Notes under the pieces: model-generated
What the model saw: only the letters and a program-made list of their open reading frames with translations
Told to the model about the DNA's origin: nothing
Database searches by the model: none
Shown here: piece by piece, positions 35,574 to 43,892 of the stretch
Layout: every line of letters begins with the position of its first letter
How positions within the stretch are numbered: the stretch's first letter is position 1
Origin: Bradyrhizobium sp. Ghvi
GTDB taxonomy: Bacteria > Pseudomonadota > Alphaproteobacteria > Rhizobiales > Xanthobacteraceae
Assembly (NCBI RefSeq): GCF_900115265.1
Contig: NZ_FOVU01000005.1
Span: forward strand, 434,001-498,000
DNA: 64,000 bases
Direction: 5' to 3'
Program-made: the position numbers and the translations under genes

Positions 35574-35707
35574 TGTCCTGGACAAGCTGCGGCGCGATAG
35601 CTTGCGCCGCGGAGCCGGGGCCAGGGCTGCATGGGAGGCCTCGGAGAGGTGGGCCCCGGCTCTGCAGCGCACCGCGAAGGCGCGCTGCGCTGCGTCCGGG
35701 GCACGAG
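35574..35707. repeat. Palindromic intergenic repeat, family F
   Basis: Related to the element at 9717-9840. Contains GCGGCGCGATAGCTTGCGCCGC as an inner hairpin and GCCGGGGCC/GGGCCCCGGC arms. It lies between convergent aapM-like and amidase genes and may serve as a bidirectional transcript end. Confidence 0.7.
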
Positions 35708-35712
35708 AGAGG

Positions 35713-37131
35713 TTACTTCTCGACCCGCGGATCGATCGGCGTCTGGCCGCGCAAGCCCAGAATGTCCTCCAACACTTTCGCGCCCGCGATCACCTGTGCA
35801 TCCGCGCGCGGTGCGCCGACCACCTGCACGCCCACCGGCAGGCCCGCAGCCGTGAAACCGCAGGGCAGCGACAGCGAGGGGCAGCAGGCGAGCGTGATGG
35901 CGTAGACGATGCCGAGCCATTCGATGTAATTCTCGAACCGCTTGCCGGCGCATTCGGCGACATAGCGGTGCTCGATCGGGAAGGGCGGCACGATCGTGGT
36001 CGGCGTCAGCAGCAGATCGTATGTCCTGAAGAACTCGATCGCGCGCGCGGTCATGCCGACGCGCTGCGCCTCGGCGCGCGCGAGCTGCTCGACGGTGAGC
36101 TTGAGGCCTTCCTCGATGTTCCAGATCACTTCGGGTTTGAGCAGATCGCGCTTGGTACGCAGCAGATTGGCCTTGGTGATCGCGAAATCGAAGGCGCGCA
36201 GCACGTGGAAGCACTCATGCGCCTCGCGCCAGTCCGGATGCGCCTCCTCGACGATCACTCCGGCCTCGGCAAAACGTTCGGCGGCCTTGCGCGTGATCGC
36301 CTTCACCTCGGGATCGACGGGCGTGATACCGAGATCGGGCGAATAGGCGATGCGCTTCGGCTTCCTGCCGGACTGCGCCGCCGACAGGAATGAAGTTGTG
36401 GGCGCCGGCAGCGAGAGCGGATCGTCTGCATAATCGCCGCTCATCGCGTCCAACAGCAGCGCGAGATCTTCGACGTTGCGGGCCATCGGTCCGACCACGC
36501 CGAGATTGCGATCGATGCCGGATTTGGGGGTGTGCGCGACGCGGCCGATGCTCGGCCGCATGCCGACGATGCCGCAGAAGGCCGCAGGGCTGCGCAAGGA
36601 GCCGCCCATGTCCGAGCCCTGCGCGAGCCAGGCCATGCCCGTGGCGAGCGCCACCGCGGCGCCGCCGGAGGAGCCGGCCGCAGACTTGGTCGTATCCCAG
36701 GGGTTGAGCGTCGCGCCGAACACTTCGTTGAAGGTGTTGGCGCCGGCGCCGAACTCCGGCGTGTTGGATTTGGCGTAGACCACCGCGCCGTTGGCCTCGA
36801 GGTTCTCGACCATGAGATCGGATGTCGCCGGGATATTGTCCTTGAAGATCGGCGAACCCTGGGTGTTCAGGACGCCCGCGACGTCGGTCAGATCCTTGAT
36901 CGGCAGCGGCAGGCCCGCGAGCAGGCCGCGCGCCCCGGCCGGCTTCTGCATCAATGTCTTCGCGTGCGTCCGCGCGCGATCGAAGCAGAGCGTCGGCAGC
37001 GCGTTGACCTTGCCGTCGACCTCCTTGACGCGCTTCTCCACCACATCCAGGAGCTCGAGTGGAGAAACGTCGCCGGAACGCAAGATGTCGACGACGGTGC
37101 AGGCGGTTTCGCGGATCAGGTCTTGAGACAA
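35713..37131 (-). CDS. Amidase (amidase signature family)
   Basis: 472 residues from a TTG with TAGGAG 8 bp upstream. The Ser-cisSer-Lys machinery is visible: Lys in LPIKDLTDV, and GSSGGAAVALATGMAWLAQGSDMGGSLRSPA with both serines. Hydrolyses amides to acid and ammonia; substrate unknown. The upstream SDR gene on the same strand is separated by a 126-bp gap with a family A repeat. Confidence 0.93.
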   Translation of the reverse strand: MSQDLIRETACTVVDILRSGDVSPLELLDVVEKRVKEVDGKVNALPTLCFDRARTHAKTLMQKPAGARGLLAGLPLPIKDLTDVAGVLNTQGSPIFKDNIPATSDLMVENLEANGAVVYAKSNTPEFGAGANTFNEVFGATLNPWDTTKSAAGSSGGAAVALATGMAWLAQGSDMGGSLRSPAAFCGIVGMRPSIGRVAHTPKSGIDRNLGVVGPMARNVEDLALLLDAMSGDYADDPLSLPAPTTSFLSAAQSGRKPKRIAYSPDLGITPVDPEVKAITRKAAERFAEAGVIVEEAHPDWREAHECFHVLRAFDFAITKANLLRTKRDLLKPEVIWNIEEGLKLTVEQLARAEAQRVGMTARAIEFFRTYDLLLTPTTIVPPFPIEHRYVAECAGKRFENYIEWLGIVYAITLACCPSLSLPCGFTAAGLPVGVQVVGAPRADAQVIAGAKVLEDILGLRGQTPIDPRVEK

Positions 37132-37155
37132 GTATTTAACTCCTACCTCTGGATT

Positions 37156-37234
37156 GTCATTCCGGGGCGCCCGAAGGGCGAACCCGGAATCTCGAGGTTC
37201 CGGGTTCGATGCTTTGCATCGCCCCGGAAACGAC
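37156..37234. repeat. Palindromic intergenic repeat, family A
   Basis: CATTCCGGGG at the left and CCCCGGAA at the right flank an inner CCGGAATCTCGAGGTTCCGG palindrome. It lies between the SDR and amidase genes, inside a possible operon. Confidence 0.8.
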
Positions 37235-37257
37235 GGTGTCTAAAAACTTTCAAGAAA

Positions 37258-38034
37258 CTAGCCCCAGCCGGCGCTGATGCCGCCGTCGACCGTGTAGATC
37301 ACTCCGGACGTATAGCCGGCGCGATCCGACGCCAGGAACGCCATGAGGTCGCCGATCTCGCGCGCATGCGCGGGGCGGCCGAGCGGCAGGCCTTTCTGAA
37401 ATTCCTTGTAGCGGCTCTCGTCGCCGAACTGGTGCTTTGCCCGCGTCTTCAGCAGCGTGACGTGACGGTCGGTGCCGACAGGGCCGGGATTGATGCCGAC
37501 GACGCGGATGTTGTCGGCGAGGCTTTTTCCCCCGAGCGCGCGGGTGAAGGCCATCAGCGCGGCATTGCCGGCGCTGCCGCAGATGTAGTTGGCGTCGAAT
37601 TTTTCGCCGGCCGCACCGATATCGTTGACGATGACGCCGCCGCCCTTCGCCTTCATCTGCGCATAGATCTGCCGCGTGAGGTTGATGTAGCCGAACACTT
37701 TCAAGTCCCACGCGTGCCGCCAGGTGGCCTCGTCGATATTGTCGATGGAGCCGCCTGGAATGTCGCCGGCATTGTTGACGAGCACGTCGATGTCGGCGGC
37801 TTCCTGGGCGAGGCGCGCGACGTCATCGGCCTTGCGCAGATCCACGACGCTCGTCGCAGCGTCGATCTGATGCGCCGAGCGCAGGCGGTCGGCCAGCGCC
37901 TTGAGCTGGTCGCCGCTGCGTGCAGCGAGCAGGAGGTTCGCGCCTTCCTCGGCAAACGCCTCGGCAGCGGCTGCGCCAATGCCCTTGGATGCGCCCGTGA
38001 TCAGGACGCGCTTGCCACGCAGATGCAGATCCAT
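37258..38034 (-). CDS. SDR family oxidoreductase with altered catalytic residues
   Basis: 258 residues. The cofactor motif TGASKGIG (13-20) and NNAG (87-90) are normal and Asp65 is present. The active site is not: the YxxxK pair reads Tyr150-ICG-Ser154, and the catalytic Ser region reads VNDIGAAG with Gly140. The protein may therefore bind nucleotide without standard keto reduction, or use another proton relay. Divergent from the tartrate dehydrogenase-like gene and upstream of the amidase. Confidence 0.87.
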   Translation of the reverse strand: MDLHLRGKRVLITGASKGIGAAAAEAFAEEGANLLLAARSGDQLKALADRLRSAHQIDAATSVVDLRKADDVARLAQEAADIDVLVNNAGDIPGGSIDNIDEATWRHAWDLKVFGYINLTRQIYAQMKAKGGGVIVNDIGAAGEKFDANYICGSAGNAALMAFTRALGGKSLADNIRVVGINPGPVGTDRHVTLLKTRAKHQFGDESRYKEFQKGLPLGRPAHAREIGDLMAFLASDRAGYTSGVIYTVDGGISAGWG

Positions 38035-38098
38035 GTGAGATACTCGCAGGAGAGGAACAAGGATGAAATCAGTAGGCGCTTGGCTGCGCCATGGTCAA

Positions 38099-38147
38099 CA
38101 TTGCAGTGCAGCGTTGCGCTGCCGCTGACTTTGGTCCATTGCAGTGC
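38099..38147. promoter_or_regulatory. Pair of 11-bp direct repeats in a divergent promoter
   Basis: CATTGCAGTGC at 38099-38109 and again at 38137-38147, each preceded by TGGTC. They lie between the SDR and tartrate dehydrogenase-like genes and could be binding sites of a regulator encoded elsewhere. Confidence 0.5.
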
Positions 38148-38190
38148 GGTCACAAGGCGGCGACTGCCGGACCAACCAAGGATATTCTCG

Positions 38191-39264
38191 ATGAGCAAGA
38201 AGCAATACCGGATCGCGGTCATTCCCGGCGACGGCATCGGCAAGGAAGTGATGCCCGAGGGCCTGCGCGTTCTGGAGGCAGCCGCAAAGAAGCACGGCGT
38301 ATCCCTGCAGTTCGACCATTTCGACTTCTCGTCCTGGGACTATTACGAGAAGCACGGTCAGATGATGCCGGACGACTGGAAAGAGCAGATCGGCAAGCAC
38401 GACGCGATCTATTTCGGCGCGGTCGGTTGGCCCGCAAAAATTCCGGACCACGTTTCGCTGTGGGGCTCGCTCATCAAGTTTCGCCGCGAGTTCGATCAGT
38501 ACGTGAATTTGCGTCCCGTGCGCTTGATGCCGGGCGTGCCGTCGCCGCTGGCGAACCGCAAGCCCGGCGATATCGACTTCTGGGTGGTGCGCGAGAACAC
38601 CGAAGGCGAATATTCCTCCGTCGGCGGCCGCATGTTCCCCGACACCGACCGCGAGTTCGTGACCCAGCAGACGGTGATGACCCGCACCGGCGTCGACCGC
38701 ATCCTCAAGTTCGCCTTCGAGCTCGCGGAGTCGCGGCCGAAGAAGCATCTGACCTCGGCGACCAAATCGAACGGCATCTCCATCACCATGCCCTATTGGG
38801 ACGAGCGCGTGGAGGCGATGGCGAAGAAGTTTCCGGGCGTGAAGTGGGACAAGTACCACATCGACATCTTGACGGCGAATTTCGTGCTGCATCCGGACTG
38901 GTTCGACGTCGTGGTCGGCTCCAACCTGTTCGGTGACATCCTCTCCGATCTCGGGCCGGCCTGCACGGGCACGATCGGCATCGCGCCATCGGGCAACATC
39001 AATCCCGAGGGCGATTTCCCGTCGGTGTTCGAGCCGGTGCACGGCTCGGCGCCTGACATCGCGGGGCAGGGCATAGCCAACCCGATCGGTGCGATCTGGT
39101 CGGGCGCAATGATGCTCGAGCATCTCGGGGAGAAGGTTGCCGGAAAATCGATCGTCGAGGCGATCGAGCGCACGCTCGCCGAGCGCACGCTGCGCACCAA
39201 GGATCTCGGCGGCAATGCCGACACCACGGCGTGCGGCAAGGCGGTTGCGGATATGGTGGATTAA
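38191..39264 (+). CDS. Tartrate dehydrogenase/D-malate dehydrogenase (decarboxylating)-like
   Basis: 357 residues from ATG 38191 with AAGGA 8 bp upstream; a very long upstream open extension is antisense to real genes. Isocitrate/isopropylmalate dehydrogenase fold. The TDH/DmlA pattern is clear: AIYFGAVGWP, DHVSLWGSLIKFRREFDQYVNLRP, VVRENTEGEY, and the metal-binding SNLFGDILSDL. Members oxidise tartrate, D-malate or related 2-hydroxy acids with NAD+ and Mn2+. Neighbouring dehydrogenases suggest a hydroxy-acid island. Confidence 0.92.
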   Translation: MSKKQYRIAVIPGDGIGKEVMPEGLRVLEAAAKKHGVSLQFDHFDFSSWDYYEKHGQMMPDDWKEQIGKHDAIYFGAVGWPAKIPDHVSLWGSLIKFRREFDQYVNLRPVRLMPGVPSPLANRKPGDIDFWVVRENTEGEYSSVGGRMFPDTDREFVTQQTVMTRTGVDRILKFAFELAESRPKKHLTSATKSNGISITMPYWDERVEAMAKKFPGVKWDKYHIDILTANFVLHPDWFDVVVGSNLFGDILSDLGPACTGTIGIAPSGNINPEGDFPSVFEPVHGSAPDIAGQGIANPIGAIWSGAMMLEHLGEKVAGKSIVEAIERTLAERTLRTKDLGGNADTTACGKAVADMVD

Positions 39265-39279
39265 AACGAGCTAATAAAG

Positions 39280-39312
39280 ACGGCGTCGTCCGGCTTAAGG
39301 GGGCGACGCCGT
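39280..39312. terminator. Bidirectional terminator candidate
   Basis: ACGGCGTCG, 15 bp, CGACGCCGT: perfect 9-bp arms between two convergent genes. The minus-strand side is followed by CTTTATTAG, the plus side by no T run, so it suits the leftward transcript better. Confidence 0.6.
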
Positions 39313-39332
39313 GAGATTCGTTTCGCTGCTGT

Positions 39333-40406
39333 TCAGCCCGCGATCTTCTCGATCGCCGCCTGATCCAGCCCGAACTTCTTGCCGGCCTCGACAATCTCCT
39401 GCCAAGTGGTCGGATCGACCGGAATGCCTTCGGCAAGGCGCTTCTTCTTGGTTTCGCGCTCGGGCTCGCCCGCGATCTTCACCTTGTCGACGCCTGGAGC
39501 GGGCGGCGAGCCGGTGTGCCAGGCGACGAAGCTCTCGACTTCGCGCGCGAGGTTTTCAGCGGTACCGAGCTTGGTCGGGTCGATGACGATCGAGAGCATG
39601 CCGTTGAGGACGTTGTACTTGCCGTCGGAAGGGCCCTTGACCACCTGCCCGCCGGAGAGAGCGCCGCCGAGGATTTCGCAGACGAGAGCGAGCCCCGAGC
39701 CCTTATGCTCGCCGAACGGCAGGATGGCGCCGTGCGGCGGGATCACGGTGTAGCGCGGATTGGTGGTCGGCTTGCCTTCGTTGTCGATGATGGTGCCGGG
39801 CTCGAGCTCGATGCCCTTGTTGTGGGCGACGCGCGTCTTGCCTTGCGCGATCCTGCTGGTGGCGAAGTCGAGCACGATCGGATCCTTGCCCTTGCGTGGG
39901 ATGCCGACGCAGAATGGATTGGTGCCGTGGCGCGCATCGCTGCCACCCCAGGGTGCTACGATGGGGCGCGAGATCACGTTGACGAAGTGGATCGAGACCA
40001 GCCCGTGCTCGATGCACTGCTCGGCCCAATGGCCGATGCGGCCGATATGGTGCGCGTTGGAAAGGCCGACGAGGCACACGCCGTTGCGCTTGGCCCGCTC
40101 GGCCGCCAGCTCCATCGCTTCATGGCCGATGACCTGGCCGTAGCCGGTGAGGCCGTCCAGGGTGAGGAGTGGACCGGTGTCGAGCACGATCTTGACGTGC
40201 TGGTTCAGCGCGAGACCGCCATTGGTGACGCTCTGGACATAACGTGGAATCATGCCGACTCCGTGGGAGTCGTGGCCCTTGAGGTTGGCCTCGACGAGAT
40301 TGGTGGACACCAGCTCAGCTTCGCGGTCCGTAGACCCACCCGCTTTGACGATGGCGTGGACGACGTTGATGAGCGGCTCTGCCTTGATGGTGCGATAATC
40401 GGCCAT
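39333..40406 (-). CDS. Ldh family oxidoreductase (malate/L-lactate/ureidoglycolate dehydrogenase type)
   Basis: 357 residues from ATG 40406; ATG 40421 is an alternative but its AGAGG lies directly against it. The Ldh_2 fold is recognised by EANLKGHDSHGVGMIPRYV, the catalytic His in VGLSNAHHIGRIGHWAE, NPFCVGIP, and LPFGEHKGSGLALVCEILGGALSGG. Oxidises 2-hydroxy acids with NAD(P)+; exact substrate unclear. Convergent with the tartrate dehydrogenase-like gene. Confidence 0.92.
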   Translation of the reverse strand: MADYRTIKAEPLINVVHAIVKAGGSTDREAELVSTNLVEANLKGHDSHGVGMIPRYVQSVTNGGLALNQHVKIVLDTGPLLTLDGLTGYGQVIGHEAMELAAERAKRNGVCLVGLSNAHHIGRIGHWAEQCIEHGLVSIHFVNVISRPIVAPWGGSDARHGTNPFCVGIPRKGKDPIVLDFATSRIAQGKTRVAHNKGIELEPGTIIDNEGKPTTNPRYTVIPPHGAILPFGEHKGSGLALVCEILGGALSGGQVVKGPSDGKYNVLNGMLSIVIDPTKLGTAENLAREVESFVAWHTGSPPAPGVDKVKIAGEPERETKKKRLAEGIPVDPTTWQEIVEAGKKFGLDQAAIEKIAG

Positions 40407-40442
40407 TGTTGTTGCTCTCATCCTCTTGCGATCTGGCGGGGC

Positions 40443-40560
40443 TCGTAGGGTGGGTTAGGCGAAGCCGTAACCCACCTCTTTTGCCTCCGCGGAAATAGAC
40501 AGTGGTGGGTTACGCCGAGCAGATACGCTTTGCGCATCTGCACAGCTAACCCACCTACGA
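40443..40560. repeat. Palindromic intergenic repeat, family B
   Basis: TCGTAGGGTGGGTTAG at the left and CTAACCCACCTACGA at the right, one base short of a perfect match, with inner arms TAACCCACC/GGTGGGTTA. The right arm overlaps the stop and last codon of the hydroxyacid dehydrogenase gene at 40555. Confidence 0.8.
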
Positions 40561-41466
40561 ATTCGCGATGCGGCGGCAGTGGACCCATGCCGCCTCAATC
40601 AGGTTCTCGCTTGCTTCCGGCGTGCGGAATGCCGAATGCGCCGACAGCGTCACGTTGGGAATCTTCGTCAGAGGATGGTCGGCGGGCAGCGGCTCGATGT
40701 TGAAGACGTCGAGGCCCGCGTGGCGGATGTGGCCGGACTTCAGCGCGTCGATCATCGCCTGCTCGTCGACGATGGCGCCGCGGGCAGTGTTGATGAAGAC
40801 GACGCCGGACTTCATCTTGGCGATCATGTCCCGCGTGATCATGCCGCGGGTCTCGTCGTTGAGCAGCAGATGCAGCGACACCACGTCGCTCCGCGCCAGC
40901 AACGTGTCGAGATCGATGAACTCGACGGCGGGATGGCTCTTCGGCGAGCGGTTCCAGGCGATCACCTTCATGCCGCTGCCGGAGGCAATGCGTGCGACCT
41001 CCGCGGCGATGCCGCCAAATCCGATCAGGCCGAGCGTCTTGCCGGTGAGTTGCATGCCATCCTCGCGCAGCCAGTTTCCGGCGCGCATCTCGCGGTCCAT
41101 CATGGCGATGACGCGGGCCGAGGCCCACATCAGGGCGATCGCGGATTCAGCCACCGCGGTGTCGCCGTAACCCTTGATCAGGTGCACGGAGATGCCGAGC
41201 TCGGCGAGCTCCTCCGGATTCATGTAGCTGCGCGCGCCTGTGCCGAGGAACACGACATGCTTCAGGCCCGTGCACTTCCTGGCGACGTCGGTCGGGAGGG
41301 CCGTGTGGTCGACGATGGCGATCTCTGCGCCATCGAGGATTTCCGGATACTGCTCGGGCTTGATGTCGGGATTCCTGTGGATCCGCACCTTGGGATCACC
41401 TGGCTTTTCCAGCCGCTCCATGATCACGGCCAGGGCTTCGTTGGCGTCGACGAAAACTCCGCGCAT
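40555..41466 (-). CDS. D-isomer-specific 2-hydroxyacid dehydrogenase
   Basis: 303 residues. Rossmann motif LGLIGFGGIAAEVA (about 144-157) and the catalytic set: Arg in NTARGAIVDE, Glu in FNIEPLP, His in LSAHSAFRTPEA. NAD(P)-dependent interconversion of 2-oxo and D-2-hydroxy acids. The carbamoylase gene lies 12 bp upstream on the same strand. The 3' end, including the stop codon, lies within a palindromic repeat arm. Confidence 0.92.
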   Translation of the reverse strand: MRGVFVDANEALAVIMERLEKPGDPKVRIHRNPDIKPEQYPEILDGAEIAIVDHTALPTDVARKCTGLKHVVFLGTGARSYMNPEELAELGISVHLIKGYGDTAVAESAIALMWASARVIAMMDREMRAGNWLREDGMQLTGKTLGLIGFGGIAAEVARIASGSGMKVIAWNRSPKSHPAVEFIDLDTLLARSDVVSLHLLLNDETRGMITRDMIAKMKSGVVFINTARGAIVDEQAMIDALKSGHIRHAGLDVFNIEPLPADHPLTKIPNVTLSAHSAFRTPEASENLIEAAWVHCRRIANS

Positions 41467-41478
41467 GTCTTTCTCCGA

Positions 41479-42729
41479 TCAGGACGCGACGCCGGCAATT
41501 GCCAGCACGGTGTGCATCAGCACGTTGGTGCCCGCGGCGCAGTCGCTCTGCGTGGCATCTTCCAGCTCGTTGTGGCTGATGCCGTCCTTGCACGGCACGA
41601 ACACCATCGCCGCAGGCATCACGGTGTTGAGGTTGCAGGCGTCATGTCCGGCGCCGGAGGTGATGCGCCGGGAGGAATAGCCAAGCGTCTTGGCTGCGTT
41701 CTCAACCGCTGCAATCAGTTTCGGATCGAAATGCGTCGGCGGCTTGCGCCAGACCAGATCGATCTTCACCTCGACCTTGCGGCGCGCGGCGATCTCGGCG
41801 ATCGCGGCGCGCAGGTCGCGGTCGAGCGCATCCATGATGGCACCATCCGCGCTGCGGCAATCCATGGTGAAGGCGATCTCGCCGGGAATGACGTTGCGCG
41901 ACGGATTTGCGATCACGGCCTCGCCGATGGTGCCGACCGCGTTCGGCCCGTGCTTCTTGGCGATGGCCTCCATGGCCAGCACGATCTCGGAGAGCGTCGC
42001 CAGCGCATCACGCCGAAGCGGCATCGGTGTCGAGCCCGCATGACTCTCGAAGCCGGAAATCTTGCCGTCGTACCAGAGCACGCCCTGGCCGGAATCGACC
42101 ACGCCGATGGTCTTGCCTTCGGCCTCCAGGATCGGGCCTTGCTCGATGTGCAACTCGACGAAGCAGCCGAGCTTCTGGAAGCCGACCGGCTTGTCGCCGC
42201 GATAGCCGATGGCATCGAGCGCCTGGCCGACAGTGGTGCCCTCGATGTCCTTGCGCGACAGGATGTCGTCGGTGGTGAAGTCGCCAACGTAAGCTGCGGA
42301 CGCCATCATCGCAGGTGCGAAGCGCGAGCCTTCCTCGTTGGTCCAGTTGACGATGCAGATCGGTGCCTCGGTCTCGATGCCGGCGTCATTGAGTGTGCGG
42401 ATCACTTCCAGCGCACCGAGCGTTCCCAGAATGCCGTCATACTTGCCGCCGGTCGGCTGGGTATCGAGGTGCGAGCCGATGCCGACGGGCGGCTTCGACA
42501 TGTCGCGGCCCTTGCGCAGACCGAACTGCGAGCCGAGTGCATCGGTGTGAACTTCAAGCCCGGCCTCCTCACAGGCTTTTCGGAACCAGTCACGAACCTG
42601 CTTGTCTTCGCCGCTGAGCGTGAGCCGCCTGACGCCACCTTTGGCCGTCGCGCCGAATTGCGCGGTCTCGTGGATGGAGCCCCAAAGGCGGGCGGAATCG
42701 ATTTGCAGGTTGGTGGCGGCTCGGCTCAT
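41479..42729 (-). CDS. Zn-dependent hydrolase, N-carbamoyl-L-amino acid hydrolase/allantoate amidohydrolase family (M20)
   Basis: 416 residues. Metal-binding motifs of the AllC/AmaB group: GSHLDTQPTGGKYDG (His, Asp), NWTNEEGSRF (Glu pair), HIEQGPILE (His) and GAGHDACNL (His near the C-terminus). Members cleave N-carbamoyl amino acids, ureidopropionate or allantoate, releasing ammonia and CO2. Followed after 12 bp by the 2-hydroxyacid dehydrogenase, so the two are probably cotranscribed. Confidence 0.92.
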   Translation of the reverse strand: MSRAATNLQIDSARLWGSIHETAQFGATAKGGVRRLTLSGEDKQVRDWFRKACEEAGLEVHTDALGSQFGLRKGRDMSKPPVGIGSHLDTQPTGGKYDGILGTLGALEVIRTLNDAGIETEAPICIVNWTNEEGSRFAPAMMASAAYVGDFTTDDILSRKDIEGTTVGQALDAIGYRGDKPVGFQKLGCFVELHIEQGPILEAEGKTIGVVDSGQGVLWYDGKISGFESHAGSTPMPLRRDALATLSEIVLAMEAIAKKHGPNAVGTIGEAVIANPSRNVIPGEIAFTMDCRSADGAIMDALDRDLRAAIAEIAARRKVEVKIDLVWRKPPTHFDPKLIAAVENAAKTLGYSSRRITSGAGHDACNLNTVMPAAMVFVPCKDGISHNELEDATQSDCAAGTNVLMHTVLAIAGVAS

Positions 42730-42750
42730 GCGTCTCTTCCATTATTCGCT

Positions 42751-42832
42751 GTCATTCCGGAGCGATGCGAAGCATCGAATCCGGAATCTCGAGATTCCGG
42801 GTCTGGTGCTAGCGCACCATCCCGGAATGACG
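42751..42832. repeat. Palindromic intergenic repeat, family A
   Basis: GTCATTCCGG at the left and CCGGAATGAC at the right are perfect arms, with an inner CCGGAATCTCGAGATTCCGG palindrome. It sits between the LysR gene and the carbamoylase gene. Confidence 0.85.
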
Positions 42833-42855
42833 GGAAAGGTTGTCCGGCGCCTTTT

Positions 42856-43773
42856 TCAATGACGCGCCGCTGCGGCCGCGTCAACCGCGAGGCTGCTCTG
42901 CGCAATCTGCCGTGCAAGCTCGGCGACGCGCTCAACCGCGACGACGTCGGGCGAGGCGAGCCAGCTTGCGGTGAAGGTCAGCGGCGCGATGGCAAGATCG
43001 GTGTCGAGCAGTTGCAGCCGCCCGTCGGCGAGCTCGTTCTCGACGATGGCGTCCGGAATCACGGCAATGCCGAGCCCCTCGACCGCCATGTGGATGACGG
43101 TGGCCAGCGAAGCGGACGCATGCAGACGGATCGGAGGCAGCTCCGGCCGGTCGAACACCTCGCGCACGACCTCGTAAGGCTTGGTCTTGCGCGGGAAGGT
43201 GATGATCGGAAACCGCGCGAGATCGGCGGGCGTCACCGGACCGTCGCCGAGCCCGAGCGAGGGGCTCGCGAGAAAGCCGATCGGATAATCCGCAAGCACG
43301 CGATTGTGCACGCCGGAGGCCGACAGCGGCCCGACCACGAAGGCCAGTTCGATTTCCTGCGCAAGCAACCGCGCGGTGAGGTTCGGCGTGATATCGACGT
43401 CGATTTCCAGCGACAGGTTCGGGTAGACCTCGTTCACGCTCTTCACCAGGCGCGGCAGCCAGGTGTGCACGATGGTCTCGGCCACGCCGAGCCGCATCAC
43501 GCCGCGCATCGCCGAGCGGTCGCCGATCTCCGCCATCATCGCGGCGCGCAGGCCGATCAGTTTTTCCGCATAGACCATCATCTGTCGTCCGCTCGGGGTG
43601 GGTGACGCCACGCGATGATCGCGGTTCAGGAGCTTCACGCCCATCTCGCGTTCGAGTTGGGCGATGCGCTGGGAGATCGCCGGCTGGGTCGTATTGAGCC
43701 GCGCCGCCGCGCCGCGGAAGCTGCCGAGCTTCACAACCCAGAGGAAGGTTTCGATCGATCTGAAGTCCAGCAT
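42856..43773 (-). CDS. LysR family transcriptional regulator
   Basis: 305 residues. The N-terminal HTH (SFRGAAARLNTTQPAISQRIAQLEREMGVKLLNR, about 18-51) is followed by a LysR substrate domain starting near 90 (GVMRLGVAETIVHTWLP). Divergent from the DUF1445 hydro-lyase gene with a clear LysR-type palindrome between them. It probably activates that gene and perhaps the transporter beyond it. Confidence 0.93.
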   Translation of the reverse strand: MLDFRSIETFLWVVKLGSFRGAAARLNTTQPAISQRIAQLEREMGVKLLNRDHRVASPTPSGRQMMVYAEKLIGLRAAMMAEIGDRSAMRGVMRLGVAETIVHTWLPRLVKSVNEVYPNLSLEIDVDITPNLTARLLAQEIELAFVVGPLSASGVHNRVLADYPIGFLASPSLGLGDGPVTPADLARFPIITFPRKTKPYEVVREVFDRPELPPIRLHASASLATVIHMAVEGLGIAVIPDAIVENELADGRLQLLDTDLAIAPLTFTASWLASPDVVAVERVAELARQIAQSSLAVDAAAAARH

Positions 43774-43789
43774 TGGAAGGATTTTCCAA

Positions 43790-43812
43790 ATCGATAAAAT
43801 GAATTTATCGAT
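43790..43812. promoter_or_regulatory. LysR-type operator candidate
   Basis: ATCGATAAA, 5 bp, TTTATCGAT: perfect 9-bp arms containing the T-N11-A pattern of LysR sites, 17 bp upstream of the LysR start in the divergent promoter. Confidence 0.7.
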
Positions 43813-43892
43813 ATCGATTAGAAAGGAAGATTAGACTTTATAGCACGCTTGGTGTTGGCTGTCTTTGTCGAGTTTATAGGCAGGTCGATCGC

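Noticed and set aside
36532..38190. Long in-frame extension upstream of the tartrate dehydrogenase-like gene
   Set aside because: It is antisense to the amidase and SDR genes. The family N-terminus begins at the ATG at 38191 with a good ribosome site.
40579..43605. A 1008-codon open frame on the plus strand across three genes
   Set aside because: It runs antisense to the hydroxyacid dehydrogenase, carbamoylase and LysR genes, all with clear motifs. Long antisense frames are expected in DNA of this GC content.
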